A stretch of 33,113 nucleotides of DNA from DATHXC01 sp041662005 (GTDB taxonomy: Bacteria; Pseudomonadota; Gammaproteobacteria; Burkholderiales; Methylophilaceae): the NCBI GenBank assembly GCA_041662005.1, contig JBAZTJ010000012.1, forward strand, positions 1-33,113, written 5' to 3'. The notes under the pieces were generated by a model. It did no database searches and was not told the DNA's origin. It saw nothing but the letters and a program-made list of their open reading frames with translations. The position numbers and the translations under genes were made by a program. Below are positions 7,891-16,840 of this stretch, piece after piece; positions within the stretch are counted from its first letter, which is position 1, and each line of letters starts with the position of its first letter.

Positions 7891-9309
7891 TTATTTATTA
7901 CCGTTCACCTTCACCGGCACATACAAGGTATTCTCCCCGCGCAAGACCAGCAGCGCGACAGTCTTACCACTGGCAACTGCAGCCAACTGCTTATTAAACT
8001 GATCTACATTTATCGCTTCCGAGTTGTTCATACCTAATACAACGTCGCCACGGCGTAGGCCAGCCTGGGCTGCAGCGCCCTGAGCATCCATCACCAGCAA
8101 ACCATTTTTTCCATTCAGCTTTTTCTTCTGCTGCGGCGTCAGGTCTTTCAACATCAGCCCGATACGATTGGCCTCAGGCTTAGGCATGCCTTTATTGCTG
8201 GCGACCTCATCTTTATCGGCAGGCATTTCACCAATCGTGATAGCCAGCATACGAGTTGTGCCCTTACGCAAAACCTCTACTGGAATTTCCTTGTTGGGCT
8301 TGGTTGCAGCCACCGCGCGTGGCAGATCCGAAGAGGTCAGGATAGGTTTACCGTCAAACTTCAGGATGACATCGCCAGCCTCCAACCCGCCCTTGTCAGC
8401 CGGGCCACCTTTTTCCACACCAGCTACCAGGGCACCATTGGTATTTTTCATGCCAAACGATTCAGCCAGTTCCTTGGTCAGCTCCTGGATGCCAATACCT
8501 AACCAACCACGTGTGATTTTTCCTGACGACTTGAGCTGATTGGAAATCTCCAGCGCCACATCGATTGGAATAGCGAAAGACAAACCCATATAACCACCAC
8601 TGCGGCTATATATCTGCGAGTTAATGCCGACGACTTCGCCTCTCAGGTTAAATAGCGGCCCACCAGAGTTACCTGGGTTAATCGCCACATCGGTCTGGAT
8701 AAAAGGCACAAAATTTTCCTGCGGCAAGGCGCGGCCCTTGGCGCTGACTATGCCTGCAGTCACCGTGTTTTCAAGCCCGAATGGTGAGCCAATTGCCGCA
8801 ACCCACTCCCCCACCTTAAGTTGGCTGGGGTCCCCCGTGGTCACTTTGGGCAAGCCGTTAGCATCGATCTTGATTAGCGCCACATCGGTACGGCGATCAA
8901 AACCTATGATTTTTGCCTTGAATTCGCGCTTATCGTAGAGCTTTACTATCACTTCATCCGCATCTTTGACCACATGTGCATTGGTCAGGATATATCCATC
9001 CGCACTGATGATAAAACCTGACCCCAGAGACTGGGATTTGAACTCTTGCTGAGGCGCTTGGCCGCCAGGTGCACCTGGCATATTAGGGATGCCGAAACGG
9101 CGGAACAGCTCCCCCAGCGCTTCATCATCAGGCATGCCGGGGAAAGCCGACCCATTAGGGTTACCTTGCACCACCTGGGTAACACTGATATTAACCACTG
9201 ATGCGCCTTGCTTCTCCGCCAATTCAGTGAAGTCCGGTAAATCCTTGGAAAATGCAGTCCCAGCGAATGACACCAACAGAGCTGAAACAGCAATAAGCTT
9301 TTTAATCAT
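7891..9309 (-). CDS. mucD: Periplasmic Do-type serine protease MucD/DegP
   Basis: This HtrA-family protease/chaperone degrades or refolds damaged periplasmic proteins. The 472-residue precursor has a signal peptide (about 1-21, ending AFS). The trypsin-like triad is His112 (TNAHVV), Asp142 (RTDVALIKID) and Ser215 (NPGNSGGPL). Two PDZ domains follow at about 265-350 and 385-470. It is the last gene of the rpoE-rseA-rseB-rseC-mucD operon, 9 bp after rseC, the position that gave MucD its name in Pseudomonas; cotranscription with RpoE implies induction under envelope stress. Confidence 0.96.
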   Translation of the reverse strand: MIKKLIAVSALLVSFAGTAFSKDLPDFTELAEKQGASVVNISVTQVVQGNPNGSAFPGMPDDEALGELFRRFGIPNMPGAPGGQAPQQEFKSQSLGSGFIISADGYILTNAHVVKDADEVIVKLYDKREFKAKIIGFDRRTDVALIKIDANGLPKVTTGDPSQLKVGEWVAAIGSPFGLENTVTAGIVSAKGRALPQENFVPFIQTDVAINPGNSGGPLFNLRGEVVGINSQIYSRSGGYMGLSFAIPIDVALEISNQLKSSGKITRGWLGIGIQELTKELAESFGMKNTNGALVAGVEKGGPADKGGLEAGDVILKFDGKPILTSSDLPRAVAATKPNKEIPVEVLRKGTTRMLAITIGEMPADKDEVASNKGMPKPEANRIGLMLKDLTPQQKKKLNGKNGLLVMDAQGAAAQAGLRRGDVVLGMNNSEAINVDQFNKQLAAVASGKTVALLVLRGENTLYVPVKVNGNK

Positions 9310-9318
9310 TTATTCACC

Positions 9319-9789
9319 TCATTTACACTTCAAGATAATCGCGCTTTTATCACCAGCACGTAATATGACTGGTCGATAACGCGCGTCCAAACCACGACCC
9401 GCACTATGGACTTTCACCCAAAGCAGCCCCAACACCAAACCCAGAGCAGCACCTATCATGGCAGTACCGTCCGCATGGAGCTCACTAGGTGCAAGCACAC
9501 CTGCCAGCAGGGCACCTAGCAGTAAAGCAGCCAGAGGGATGCCGTAGACCAGCATGGAACTGAACAGCAAAGCCTGCTCTTCAATGCCGACTATCACTGC
9601 GTCACCCGCTTTGGCATTAATCTGGTTTGCAGCCTTGAATATATTGGAGCGATGGCCGAATAGCCTGCCCCACAGGGAAATGCCGCAACCACGGGTTTGC
9701 CCGCACAGTCCACAAGGGGTTTTGCGCACAATCTCGAGCATTGCGGTATCGTTATCGACATCTACGACGATAGCGTGTTCTTCAATCAT
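9319..9789 (-). CDS. rseC: RseC/MucC-family membrane protein
   Basis: The 156-residue protein has the RseC family cysteine pattern C-X2-C-X5-C at residues 26, 29 and 35 (TPCGLCGQTRGC) in its N-terminal cytoplasmic part. Two adjacent membrane segments follow at about 78-98 and 105-125. RseC is a positive modulator of sigma-E in some bacteria and is linked to SoxR reduction in E. coli; the cysteines may hold a redox or metal centre. It lies 6 bp after rseB and 9 bp before mucD. Confidence 0.92.
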   Translation of the reverse strand: MIEEHAIVVDVDNDTAMLEIVRKTPCGLCGQTRGCGISLWGRLFGHRSNIFKAANQINAKAGDAVIVGIEEQALLFSSMLVYGIPLAALLLGALLAGVLAPSELHADGTAMIGAALGLVLGLLWVKVHSAGRGLDARYRPVILRAGDKSAIILKCK

Positions 9790-9795
9790 GGGTAT

Positions 9796-10752
9796 CTACT
9801 TCTTAAAACTGACTGCAGTGGCAAACTCGGAAACTGTTGCTTCCGGCACTTCACCCACCACTACAATTTGATGGCCGTCAGTCACGACAGCATAAAAATT
9901 AGTAGCCCCCATGGCGGTATGGCCTGCCTTGGGCCTGGCGCCTTTCGCCAGAGGCTCTATAAATACCGAAACAGAAGCGAGCCCATCCGAATAGATGATA
10001 TGCGTAACCGGTACGGCTTTCCCCGGCACATTGCGCTGCACCTGATCCACCTTGCGATATCCAGCAGGAGTCGAGGCCACCGTCCAGGTTTCGGCCTCAG
10101 CAGGTACACTAGCTAACGCAGCATCTTCCATCACATAAGATTTGTGTGGATCAACCTTGGGATGGAACCAATCCATGTTCTGGTTATTCAGCAAGGTAAG
10201 TTGATTAAAGGCCATTTGTTCCATGGCCTCGTTATGTTCATTCGTCGTCATCGCCTTCAGCAGCAAGCCGTACTCGCGGTCGGCCCAAAACTTGTAGCCG
10301 TATCGATAGCGGTCACGCGGCTCCAGAAAAATGATTTGCCCGTCACGGCCGCCAACGCGCTCCAATCCACCAATCCGTACCTGATAACTGTTTTTGATGG
10401 AATCCATATTCGCCGGTAGCAAGGCTGGGAACATATTCTGACCGCGCCGCTTTTCAATAACGACCTTCTCATTCTGCGCATTAAAAATGACAACATCATT
10501 ACCCTGGCTCAACACCTCTCGCGGCTGGCCATCCAACACCAGCATGCGCGCATATTCGCCTTGCCCATAATTCATATGAGTAATTTGTACCGACTTTGCT
10601 ACCTTACCGGATTGATATACAAACACGCCTTGATAACTCAATTCCCGAGCCGCTTGCGATGCCTTTTGCAGCACCAGCCATGCTTCATCCTGGCCTGCGT
10701 ATACTTGAGAAAAGTGGGTTGCTAACAAGCACGCTAGCAATAAGCTTCGCAT
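9796..10752 (-). CDS. rseB: Periplasmic sigma-E regulator RseB/MucB
   Basis: RseB binds the periplasmic part of RseA and shields it from proteolysis until mislocalised lipoproteins or lipopolysaccharide displace it. The 318-residue precursor starts with a signal peptide (about 1-19, ending VYA). The two-domain MucB/RseB fold is recognisable from LSYQGVFVYQSG near 37-48 and GYKFWADREYGLLLKA near 151-166. The start codon overlaps the rseA stop by one base (TAATG), so the two are translationally coupled. Confidence 0.95.
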   Translation of the reverse strand: MRSLLLACLLATHFSQVYAGQDEAWLVLQKASQAARELSYQGVFVYQSGKVAKSVQITHMNYGQGEYARMLVLDGQPREVLSQGNDVVIFNAQNEKVVIEKRRGQNMFPALLPANMDSIKNSYQVRIGGLERVGGRDGQIIFLEPRDRYRYGYKFWADREYGLLLKAMTTNEHNEAMEQMAFNQLTLLNNQNMDWFHPKVDPHKSYVMEDAALASVPAEAETWTVASTPAGYRKVDQVQRNVPGKAVPVTHIIYSDGLASVSVFIEPLAKGARPKAGHTAMGATNFYAVVTDGHQIVVVGEVPEATVSEFATAVSFKK

Positions 10753-11225
10753 TACTTAGCGCTTTCTGCATAAGCAGCCGGCTGGATATAGTAAGCCGTG
10801 TTGCTTGGGGCGTAGGCCTGATGCGCCAATAAATACTCTGAAGGCACATTCGACTCTGGGGCCGTATTTGCCGCAACCGCTACTGGAGCAACATCAACTG
10901 CATTTTGCACTTGCTGATTCAGCACCATCCAGCCCACAAACATCACTGCGGCGAATGATGCCGCTACCGACCACAAAGAGGACGTACGAGTAAAGGACCT
11001 TTTGGCGCGTGGCGCAAGAATTGCGGGTTCGCTATCCAACTTCTGCATTAGTCGCTCGTTAAATCCCGGCTTGAATACCGGGCTGCCGCGCATGGCATCC
11101 CCGATTAAATGATAAGTTGACCAGCACTCGCTCAACTCACCACCTGATTTCACTGCGATGTAAAGATGCTCTGATCCATCCAGAGACAACTCATTGTCTA
11201 TCAGCGCTGAAATTTGATCTTTCAT
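10752..11225 (-). CDS. rseA: Anti-sigma-E factor RseA
   Basis: RseA is an inner-membrane protein whose N-terminal domain sequesters RpoE. The 157-residue protein begins MKDQISALIDNEL and carries CWSTYHLIGDAMRG near residues 34-47, the recognised anti-sigma helix pair. One membrane segment lies at about 84-103, and the periplasmic tail is short and Ala/Pro/Tyr-rich. A GGAG ribosome site sits 8 nt before the ATG. It lies 43 bp after rpoE. Release of RpoE needs stepwise proteolysis by DegS and RseP, neither of which is in the window. Confidence 0.93.
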   Translation of the reverse strand: MKDQISALIDNELSLDGSEHLYIAVKSGGELSECWSTYHLIGDAMRGSPVFKPGFNERLMQKLDSEPAILAPRAKRSFTRTSSLWSVAASFAAVMFVGWMVLNQQVQNAVDVAPVAVAANTAPESNVPSEYLLAHQAYAPSNTAYYIQPAAYAESAK

Positions 11226-11268
11226 TACTATCTCCTAATACTTGCCGACGTTAGCTGCAGCTATCCCG

Positions 11269-12027
11269 CTACCAACGTTTATCTTGAGGGGTGTCCAGCA
11301 AAGGCCGCAGCTTTTGTGCGATGGTTTCCCGTGCCCGGAAAATGCGTGAACGCACCGTTCCGATTGGACAATTCATTAATGTCGCTATCTCCTCGTAACT
11401 CAACCCCTCAATTTCACGCAGGGTAATTGCCGTGCGTAGCTCTTCGGGCAGCGATGCGACTGTATCATTGACCGTTTGAGCGATTTCTTTCGTCATCAAC
11501 TCGGTTTCTGGGGTATCCATGGTGCGCAATTCATCACCGTCCTCGAAGTTTTCTGCATCTTCGATTTCGATATCGTTGCTGACCTGCGGCCTACGCCCCA
11601 TCGCCACTAAATAATTTTTAGCCGTATTTATACCAATTCGATACAGCCATGTATAGAACGCACTTTCCCCCCTGAAATTTGGGAGTGCGCGGTAAGCCTT
11701 GATAAAAGACTCCTGCACCACATCCTCAACTTCAGCCTGGTCACGAATCAACCGCGATAACAAACGGCCCAGCTTGCGCTGGTATTTCTCTACCAGCATG
11801 CCAAAAGCCTGCTTATCACCGCGCTGCGCCCGCTCTACTAATTCCTGGTCTATCTCACGGTTGCCCGCAACAGCGCCGCCACCGCCAGAGTTGCCACTTA
11901 CAGCGTTGCCACTCATAGAGGCTTTGCTCCCTGTTTGCACATTATTTATCATCGGAGTATACCCTTGCATCGTTGTATCCACGAAGGTCAGGCGCGAAAA
12001 TTCACCGATTTTTTTAGCATTAATCAT
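11269..12027 (-). CDS. rpoE: Extracytoplasmic sigma factor RpoE (AlgU), with possible N-terminal extension
   Basis: The core from about residue 57 (REIDQELVERAQRGD) to the end is a standard ECF02 sigma factor. Region 2 has VEDVVQESFIKAYRALPNFRG and FYTWLYRIGINTAKN; region 4 has LREIEGLSYEEIATLMNCPIGTVRSRI. Family members are about 195-200 residues, so the 252-residue frame has a low-complexity Gly/Ser/Asn-rich extension of about 56 residues. The ATG at 12027 has a GGGGGAAG ribosome site 4 nt away and lies about 32 nt after the predicted sigma-E start site, which supports it. ATGs at 11952 and 11916 (GGGAG 10 nt upstream) are alternatives. Confidence 0.93.
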   Translation of the reverse strand: MINAKKIGEFSRLTFVDTTMQGYTPMINNVQTGSKASMSGNAVSGNSGGGGAVAGNREIDQELVERAQRGDKQAFGMLVEKYQRKLGRLLSRLIRDQAEVEDVVQESFIKAYRALPNFRGESAFYTWLYRIGINTAKNYLVAMGRRPQVSNDIEIEDAENFEDGDELRTMDTPETELMTKEIAQTVNDTVASLPEELRTAITLREIEGLSYEEIATLMNCPIGTVRSRIFRARETIAQKLRPLLDTPQDKRW

Positions 12028-12065
12028 TACGCTTCCCCCAGCATTAACTTGACTAGCTTAGTGTT

Positions 12066-12093
12066 GCAGACAGCGCTAAACTGGCTAAAGTTC
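12066..12093 (-). promoter_or_regulatory. Sigma-E autoregulatory promoter of the rpoE operon
   Basis: On the minus strand GAACTTT (12093-12087) is followed after 16 bp by TCTGC (12070-12066). This matches the E. coli sigma-E consensus GAACTTT-N16-TCTGA at all but the last base. Transcription should start near 12059. The -35 box is only 16 bp from the divergent nadB ATG, so the two transcription units share this narrow space. Confidence 0.75.
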
Positions 12094-12108
12094 ACGGAAT
12101 GGATCGTT

Positions 12109-13746
12109 ATGCAGCAATTTGATGTACTTATTATCGGCAGCGGGCTTGCCGGACTGACCGTCGCTTTGAAAGTAGCCACCGATAAAAAAGTTTGCCTCGT
12201 CAGCAAACGCTGCATAGACGATAGCTCCAGCAACTGGGCACAAGGTGGCATCGCCGCCGTGCTCACCGATGACGACTCCATAGAAGCGCATATCCAGGAC
12301 ACCTTAGTCGCAGGCGCAGGCCTGTGCGATGGCGAAGTCACCCGCCTGGTCGCTACGCACGCCCGTGAAACTGTCGAATGGCTGATAGCGCAAGGCGTGC
12401 CCTTCACCCGTGAAGAAGACGACAGCGGCTACCATCTGACACGCGAAGGCGGCCATAGCCACAGGCGCATCATCCACGCCGCCGATGCCACCGGGCATGC
12501 CGTACAAAAGACACTGGCAGAGAAAGTGCGCGAGCACAGCAACATCACCCTGCTTGAAAACCACATCGCGGTAGACCTGATTACCTCACGTAAAGCGGGC
12601 ATCTCGCTGGAGCAAGACCCTAAAGCCAGCGGCGAATGTCTTGGTGCCTATGTGCTGGATAACACCACTGGCGATGTGCTCACCATAGGCGCGCAACAAA
12701 CGGTGCTCGCCACAGGCGGCGCCGGCAAGGTTTACCTTTACACCACCAATCCTGATGTCAGCACCGGCGATGGTGTAGCCATGGCCTGGCGTGTAGGCTG
12801 CCGCGTAGCCAATATGGAATTCGTGCAATTCCACCCTACCTGTTTGTACCACCCGCTAGCCAAATCATTCCTGATCAGCGAAGCAGTGCGCGGTGAAGGC
12901 GGCATACTCAAGCTACCGGACGGCACCAGGTTCATGGCTGAGCATGATGCACGCGGAGAGCTCGCGCCGCGCGATGTAGTAGCCCGCGCCATCGACTTTG
13001 AAATGAAAAAACGCGGCCTCGACTGCGTTTACCTGGATATTTCGCATCAACCTGCAGACTTCATCCTGTCGCACTTCCCCACCATATACCGGCGCTGCAT
13101 GGAGCTGGGCATAGACATAACGCGCGAGCCTATCCCGGTTGTGCCGGCAGCCCACTACACCTGCGGCGGCGTCATGACGGACCACATCGGCCGCACTGAC
13201 TTGCCGCGCCTGTATGCCATCGGCGAAACCGCCTGCACCGGACTGCACGGCGCCAACCGCCTTGCCAGCAACTCCTTGCTGGAGTGCATGGTATTCGGCC
13301 AGGCGGCGGCGCAGGACATACTCGCGCAAGCCCCCAAACCAGAGATCATGCTGCCCTACTGGGACGAAAGCCGGGTGACCGATGCTGATGAAGAAATCAT
13401 CATCACCCATAACTGGAATGAGCTACGGCGCTTCATGTGGAATTACGTAGGCATAGTGCGCACCAACAAGCGCCTTACCCGCGCCATGCACCGTATTCAG
13501 CTGCTAAGAAATGAAGTGCATGAGTTTTACAGCAACTTCCGCATCAGCAACAACCTGATCGAATTGCGTAACCTGCTACAGGTAGCCGAGCTCATCGTAC
13601 AAAGCGCCATGGAACGCCACGAAAGTCGCGGGTTGCACTACAGCAAAGACTATCCCGACATGCTGGATGATGCCGTGCCCACAGTGCTGGAACCGTCGAA
13701 CTACTACAGCCTGCTGGACAGGCACCATGGGCAACATCACAACTGA
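12109..13746 (+). CDS. nadB: L-aspartate oxidase NadB
   Basis: NadB oxidises L-aspartate to iminoaspartate with FAD, the first step of de novo NAD synthesis; quinolinate synthase NadA, not in this window, uses the product. The 545-residue protein starts with the FAD-binding VLIIGSGLAGLT (residues 6-17). Other family marks are SNWAQGGIAAVL, the HSHRRIIHAADATG substrate box, FVQFHPTCLY and GANRLASNSLLECMVFG. The frame is open further upstream but the ATG at 12109 matches family length and start. It is divergent from rpoE, and its own promoter must lie inside the rpoE 5' region. Confidence 0.97.
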   Translation: MQQFDVLIIGSGLAGLTVALKVATDKKVCLVSKRCIDDSSSNWAQGGIAAVLTDDDSIEAHIQDTLVAGAGLCDGEVTRLVATHARETVEWLIAQGVPFTREEDDSGYHLTREGGHSHRRIIHAADATGHAVQKTLAEKVREHSNITLLENHIAVDLITSRKAGISLEQDPKASGECLGAYVLDNTTGDVLTIGAQQTVLATGGAGKVYLYTTNPDVSTGDGVAMAWRVGCRVANMEFVQFHPTCLYHPLAKSFLISEAVRGEGGILKLPDGTRFMAEHDARGELAPRDVVARAIDFEMKKRGLDCVYLDISHQPADFILSHFPTIYRRCMELGIDITREPIPVVPAAHYTCGGVMTDHIGRTDLPRLYAIGETACTGLHGANRLASNSLLECMVFGQAAAQDILAQAPKPEIMLPYWDESRVTDADEEIIITHNWNELRRFMWNYVGIVRTNKRLTRAMHRIQLLRNEVHEFYSNFRISNNLIELRNLLQVAELIVQSAMERHESRGLHYSKDYPDMLDDAVPTVLEPSNYYSLLDRHHGQHHN

Positions 13747-13837
13747 GGGCGCTAACAATCCCCATGGTTATGGGCATATTTCAGTCTCACCCTGAGTTCC
13801 GCCATGATAAAATCGCGTTTTGAATACGCCCGACATC

Positions 13838-14713
13838 ATGCCTAAAGACAAACTTCATCGCTTTATTTTCGACAACACCCCCATACGCGGCAACATTGTG
13901 CGCCTGAACCAGACCTTTAACACCGCATTGCAACACCAGCACTGCCCTCCCGTTTTGCGCAAGGCACTCGGCGAGTTGATGGCGGCCAGCGCTTTGCTTG
14001 CCGCCACCCTTAAACTTGAAGATGGCGCCATCGTGCTGCAGATTCAGGGCAAAGGCGCACTTAAACTGCTGGTGGTGGAATGCACGGCAGGCCTGGGCAT
14101 GCGCGCAACGGCGAAGTGGTCGGGTGATTTGGAGGAAGCATCACTGGCAGAGTTGGTGGGTGACGGCCACTTTATCATTACGCTGGACCCGAAAGACGGC
14201 AACCAGACCTACCAGGGAATTGTGCCACTGGAGGGTGACAGCATCGCTGAAATCCTGCAGAACTACATGCAACGCTCAGAGCAGATAGAAACCAGAATAT
14301 GGCTGGCCTGCGATGAAGAGTCCTCGGCGGGCATGCTGCTACAGAAGCTGCCGGACCTGCCAGAGCAGGATGCAGATGCCTGGGCCAGAACCGGCTTTCT
14401 GGCAGATACGGTGCAGGATGCCGAATTACTGGGCCTGCCGGTAGAAACGCTGCTACAAAGATTATTCAGCGAAGAAGACGTGCGCCTGTTTGAGGCTCAG
14501 CATGTGCAGTTTCATTGCAGTTGTTCAAGGCTGAGTGTGAGCAACATGCTGCGCCTGCTTGGCAGCGAAGAGGTGCATGCCATTATCGAAGAGCAGGGCA
14601 ACATTGAAGTCAACTGCGATTTCTGCAATGCCGGATACCGCTTTGACAAAGTAGATGCCGAACAACTGTTCAGCTCAGAGATCATCATCCCCGCCAGCAA
14701 AGCCAGGCATTAA
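13838..14713 (+). CDS. hslO: Redox-regulated chaperone Hsp33
   Basis: Hsp33 is a cytoplasmic holdase activated when oxidative stress forms disulfides and releases zinc. The 291-residue protein is the usual length. The C-terminal zinc switch is complete: CSC in HCSCSRL and CDFC in NCDFCNAGYRFD. The ATG at 13838 is chosen over a TTG at 13820 because it gives the E. coli-like N-terminus KDKLHRFIFDNTPIRG. A TAAAAT box at 13808-13813 could be its -10 element, but no -35 is evident. It converges on the pilin gene with only 20 bp between stop codons. Confidence 0.96.
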   Translation: MPKDKLHRFIFDNTPIRGNIVRLNQTFNTALQHQHCPPVLRKALGELMAASALLAATLKLEDGAIVLQIQGKGALKLLVVECTAGLGMRATAKWSGDLEEASLAELVGDGHFIITLDPKDGNQTYQGIVPLEGDSIAEILQNYMQRSEQIETRIWLACDEESSAGMLLQKLPDLPEQDADAWARTGFLADTVQDAELLGLPVETLLQRLFSEEDVRLFEAQHVQFHCSCSRLSVSNMLRLLGSEEVHAIIEEQGNIEVNCDFCNAGYRFDKVDAEQLFSSEIIIPASKARH

Positions 14714-14733
14714 GCACCTGCAAACTCATTTAC

Positions 14734-15213
14734 TTATCTGCAGATAAAAGGCAAGTAGGTATCGGCAACGTTGGTTTTATTTTCACCCTTGATGGTCATT
14801 TTCTCCGGGGGCTTGGCATTGCCGCACACCCAGGCCACCGGCACCACTTGTGACTCTTCAATCACCGCCGGCCTGAACGACAATACTTTGCCTTTGAGCT
14901 GGGCATGGGCCTTATTGCCAAACGTCATGTGAATCACGCCATCTTTCACTTCCAGGGCGCTGATAAAATTACTGACCACCTTGTCGGGGTCAGGCAAACC
15001 GGCCTGCTTATTATCTGCCGGCAACACCTTGAGCGCCGCCCATGATGCCGCAATCGGTGTTTTAGCCACATCGGCCAAAGGCATCGCCGCATTCACCTGC
15101 TCTTTGATGATTCGTCCCATGCTGGAAGGTATCGCAATCATCGCCAGAATAGCGATGACGGCGATCACCACCATCATTTCTACTGCAGTAAACCCGGCAT
15201 GCAGATGTTTCAT
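14734..15213 (-). CDS. Type IV pilin (orphan major-pilin-like protein)
   Basis: A 159-residue prepilin. The class III leader is seven residues (MKHLHAG) and the mature protein would start FTAVE, with the required Glu5, followed by a hydrophobic helix (MMVVIAVIAILAMIAI). Two cysteines at 130 and 158 enclose a C-terminal disulfide loop as in type IVa pilins. The ATG at 15213 has GAGG 6 nt upstream; further in-frame ATGs at 15225 and 15243 would lengthen the leader. No other pil gene is in the window, so assembly would depend on machinery encoded elsewhere. Major pilin versus minor pilin cannot be settled here. Confidence 0.85.
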   Translation of the reverse strand: MKHLHAGFTAVEMMVVIAVIAILAMIAIPSSMGRIIKEQVNAAMPLADVAKTPIAASWAALKVLPADNKQAGLPDPDKVVSNFISALEVKDGVIHMTFGNKAHAQLKGKVLSFRPAVIEESQVVPVAWVCGNAKPPEKMTIKGENKTNVADTYLPFICR

Positions 15214-15277
15214 CGTGAGCCTCATGAATCCTTTTCCCTTCAATATAGTTTGCGTCGCTGTGGTTAACCGTGGTTAC

Positions 15278-16060
15278 TTATGACCGCACGGCGACCTGGC
15301 GTACACGTTCAAACAGGCAGATGGAAGCCGCCGCTGCCGCATTAAGCGACTCTACATTTTTACTGATAGGTATGGTCACCTTATGGCTGGCCGCATTGAG
15401 CATGGCATCACTCAGGCCTGCGCCTTCATTGCCGATCACGAATGCCACCGGCTGGGTAAGGTCTAAGGAGTACAACGATTCGCCGCGCAGATTAGTCGCC
15501 AGGGTCTGGCCATGAAAGCTGCCAGCCACCTCCAACAAATCAGCGCGTTCCACAACTGGCAGTACAAATTGTGCCCCCTGCCCTCCACGCAAGGCCTTAG
15601 GTGACCATGCCTCGGTACAGCCTTCAGACAAATACACCACATCCACGCCGGCAGCAGCGGCCGTGCGCAGCATGCTGCCCAGGTTGCCCGGATCCTGAAT
15701 ATCCTCCAGCATCAGCACCAGTTCCGGCTTTTCTGGTGGTTCAATCACTGGCGTTTTCACCAGCGCCAATATGCCTGTGGGGCTTGCCACTGGCGCCAGC
15801 TCTGCAAACATCAGGGTGGTGAACATCACGGTGTGGATATCGGCTAGCTGCTGAATCAAGTGTGAGGCTTCCGCGGTACTCTGGCCCTCGGCAATAATCA
15901 GCAACTCTGGCATACCGAAACTATCAATATAGGCATTCAGCAGATGTGCGCCATCCAGCAAAGTCTGGTTCAGCTTACGGCGTTCGCGTGATGAATCCGC
16001 CAGCTTCTTGAGCTGCTTAAAAAGGCTATTGTCCCGCGAGGTAATGTGTTTGAATGTCAT
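15278..16060 (-). CDS. TrmH/SpoU-family RNA 2'-O-methyltransferase
   Basis: The 260-residue protein has the SPOUT methyltransferase signatures that form the SAM-binding trefoil knot: LEDIQDPGNLGSMLRTAAAAG in the middle, VAFVIGNEGAGLS about 55 residues from the end, and the final IPISKNVESLNAAAAASICLFERVRQ motif. The N-terminal part (about 1-90) looks like the substrate-binding domain of RlmB/TsnR-type enzymes. Target rRNA or tRNA position cannot be told. The ATG at 16060 is preferred over a GTG 12 bp upstream. It stands alone on the minus strand, diverging from dhaL. Confidence 0.92.
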   Translation of the reverse strand: MTFKHITSRDNSLFKQLKKLADSSRERRKLNQTLLDGAHLLNAYIDSFGMPELLIIAEGQSTAEASHLIQQLADIHTVMFTTLMFAELAPVASPTGILALVKTPVIEPPEKPELVLMLEDIQDPGNLGSMLRTAAAAGVDVVYLSEGCTEAWSPKALRGGQGAQFVLPVVERADLLEVAGSFHGQTLATNLRGESLYSLDLTQPVAFVIGNEGAGLSDAMLNAASHKVTIPISKNVESLNAAAAASICLFERVRQVAVRS

Positions 16061-16150
16061 GTACAAGTTCACCAGCTATTAGTTTTACAATCCATCAGGC
16101 TACACGCTAGCACCGACTAAAATTTTATTTCAGGAAGATTTTAACTCAGG

Positions 16151-16777
16151 ATGAAAACCGAATTTATTTTATTAGCCGCACAAGCTATCAATCAGGCGAT
16201 TATTGCCAATGAATCCACACTGGAGTCGCTGGATCGAGACATCGGTGACGGCGATCATTTCATCAATATGAAGCGGGGCTGTGCCAGCATTGTGGCGATG
16301 CATGACGAGCTGGCTCCCCTCGCACCAGATGTGGCCCTGCAAAAAATAGGCATGAAGCTGCTATCAAGTATCGGCGGGGCTTCCGGGCCATTGTTTGCCA
16401 GCTTTTTCATGACCATGGCAAAAACCCTCAAGGAAAACGGCGCAGATTCGACACCGCATATTGCCGCAGCTTTTGCTGCCGGGGTGCAAGCCGTCAGCGC
16501 CCGTGGCAAGGCAGAGACAGGCGAGAAAACAATGCTGGATGTATTAATCCCGGTATCGCGCGCCTTCACCACACTTAGCGTGCAAGGCACTGCCATGCAG
16601 GAGTTGACTGACGCACTGAAAGCAGAGGCGGAAAAAGGTATGCTGGCCACCAGGGATATGATCGCCACCAAAGGGCGCGCAGCATCTCTGGGTGAGCGTG
16701 CCATTGGCCACATAGACCCGGGCGCAAAAAGTTGTCAGGTGATGATATGGGCAGTTTGCGACCTTGCTCTGACTTGA
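16151..16777 (+). CDS. dhaL: Dihydroxyacetone kinase, ADP-binding subunit DhaL
   Basis: DhaL carries the nucleotide that phosphorylates dihydroxyacetone held by DhaK. The 208-residue all-helical protein is the usual length. The Mg/nucleotide-binding acidic motif DRDIGDGDH is at 28-36, GGASGPLFASFF follows near 75-86, and the family's ATKGRAASLGERAIGHIDPGA stretch is near the C-terminus. It lies 63 bp before dhaK. In PTS-type systems the ADP on DhaL is rephosphorylated by DhaM, which is absent here. Spacing to an AGGAAG site is long (13 nt), with another AGG directly at the ATG, so translation initiation may be weak. Confidence 0.94.
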   Translation: MKTEFILLAAQAINQAIIANESTLESLDRDIGDGDHFINMKRGCASIVAMHDELAPLAPDVALQKIGMKLLSSIGGASGPLFASFFMTMAKTLKENGADSTPHIAAAFAAGVQAVSARGKAETGEKTMLDVLIPVSRAFTTLSVQGTAMQELTDALKAEAEKGMLATRDMIATKGRAASLGERAIGHIDPGAKSCQVMIWAVCDLALT

Positions 16778-16840
16778 AACCCCATCAGGATTCAACTATA
16801 AAAATACGAAATTAGAAATACAAAATCAAGAGGAGTTACT

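Noticed and set aside
12049..12080. TTGACT as a -35 box for nadB
   Set aside because: No acceptable -10 at 16-18 bp; the nadB promoter remains unplaced.
13761..13774. CCCAT/ATGGG hairpin after nadB
   Set aside because: Five pairs and no U tract; not enough for a terminator call.
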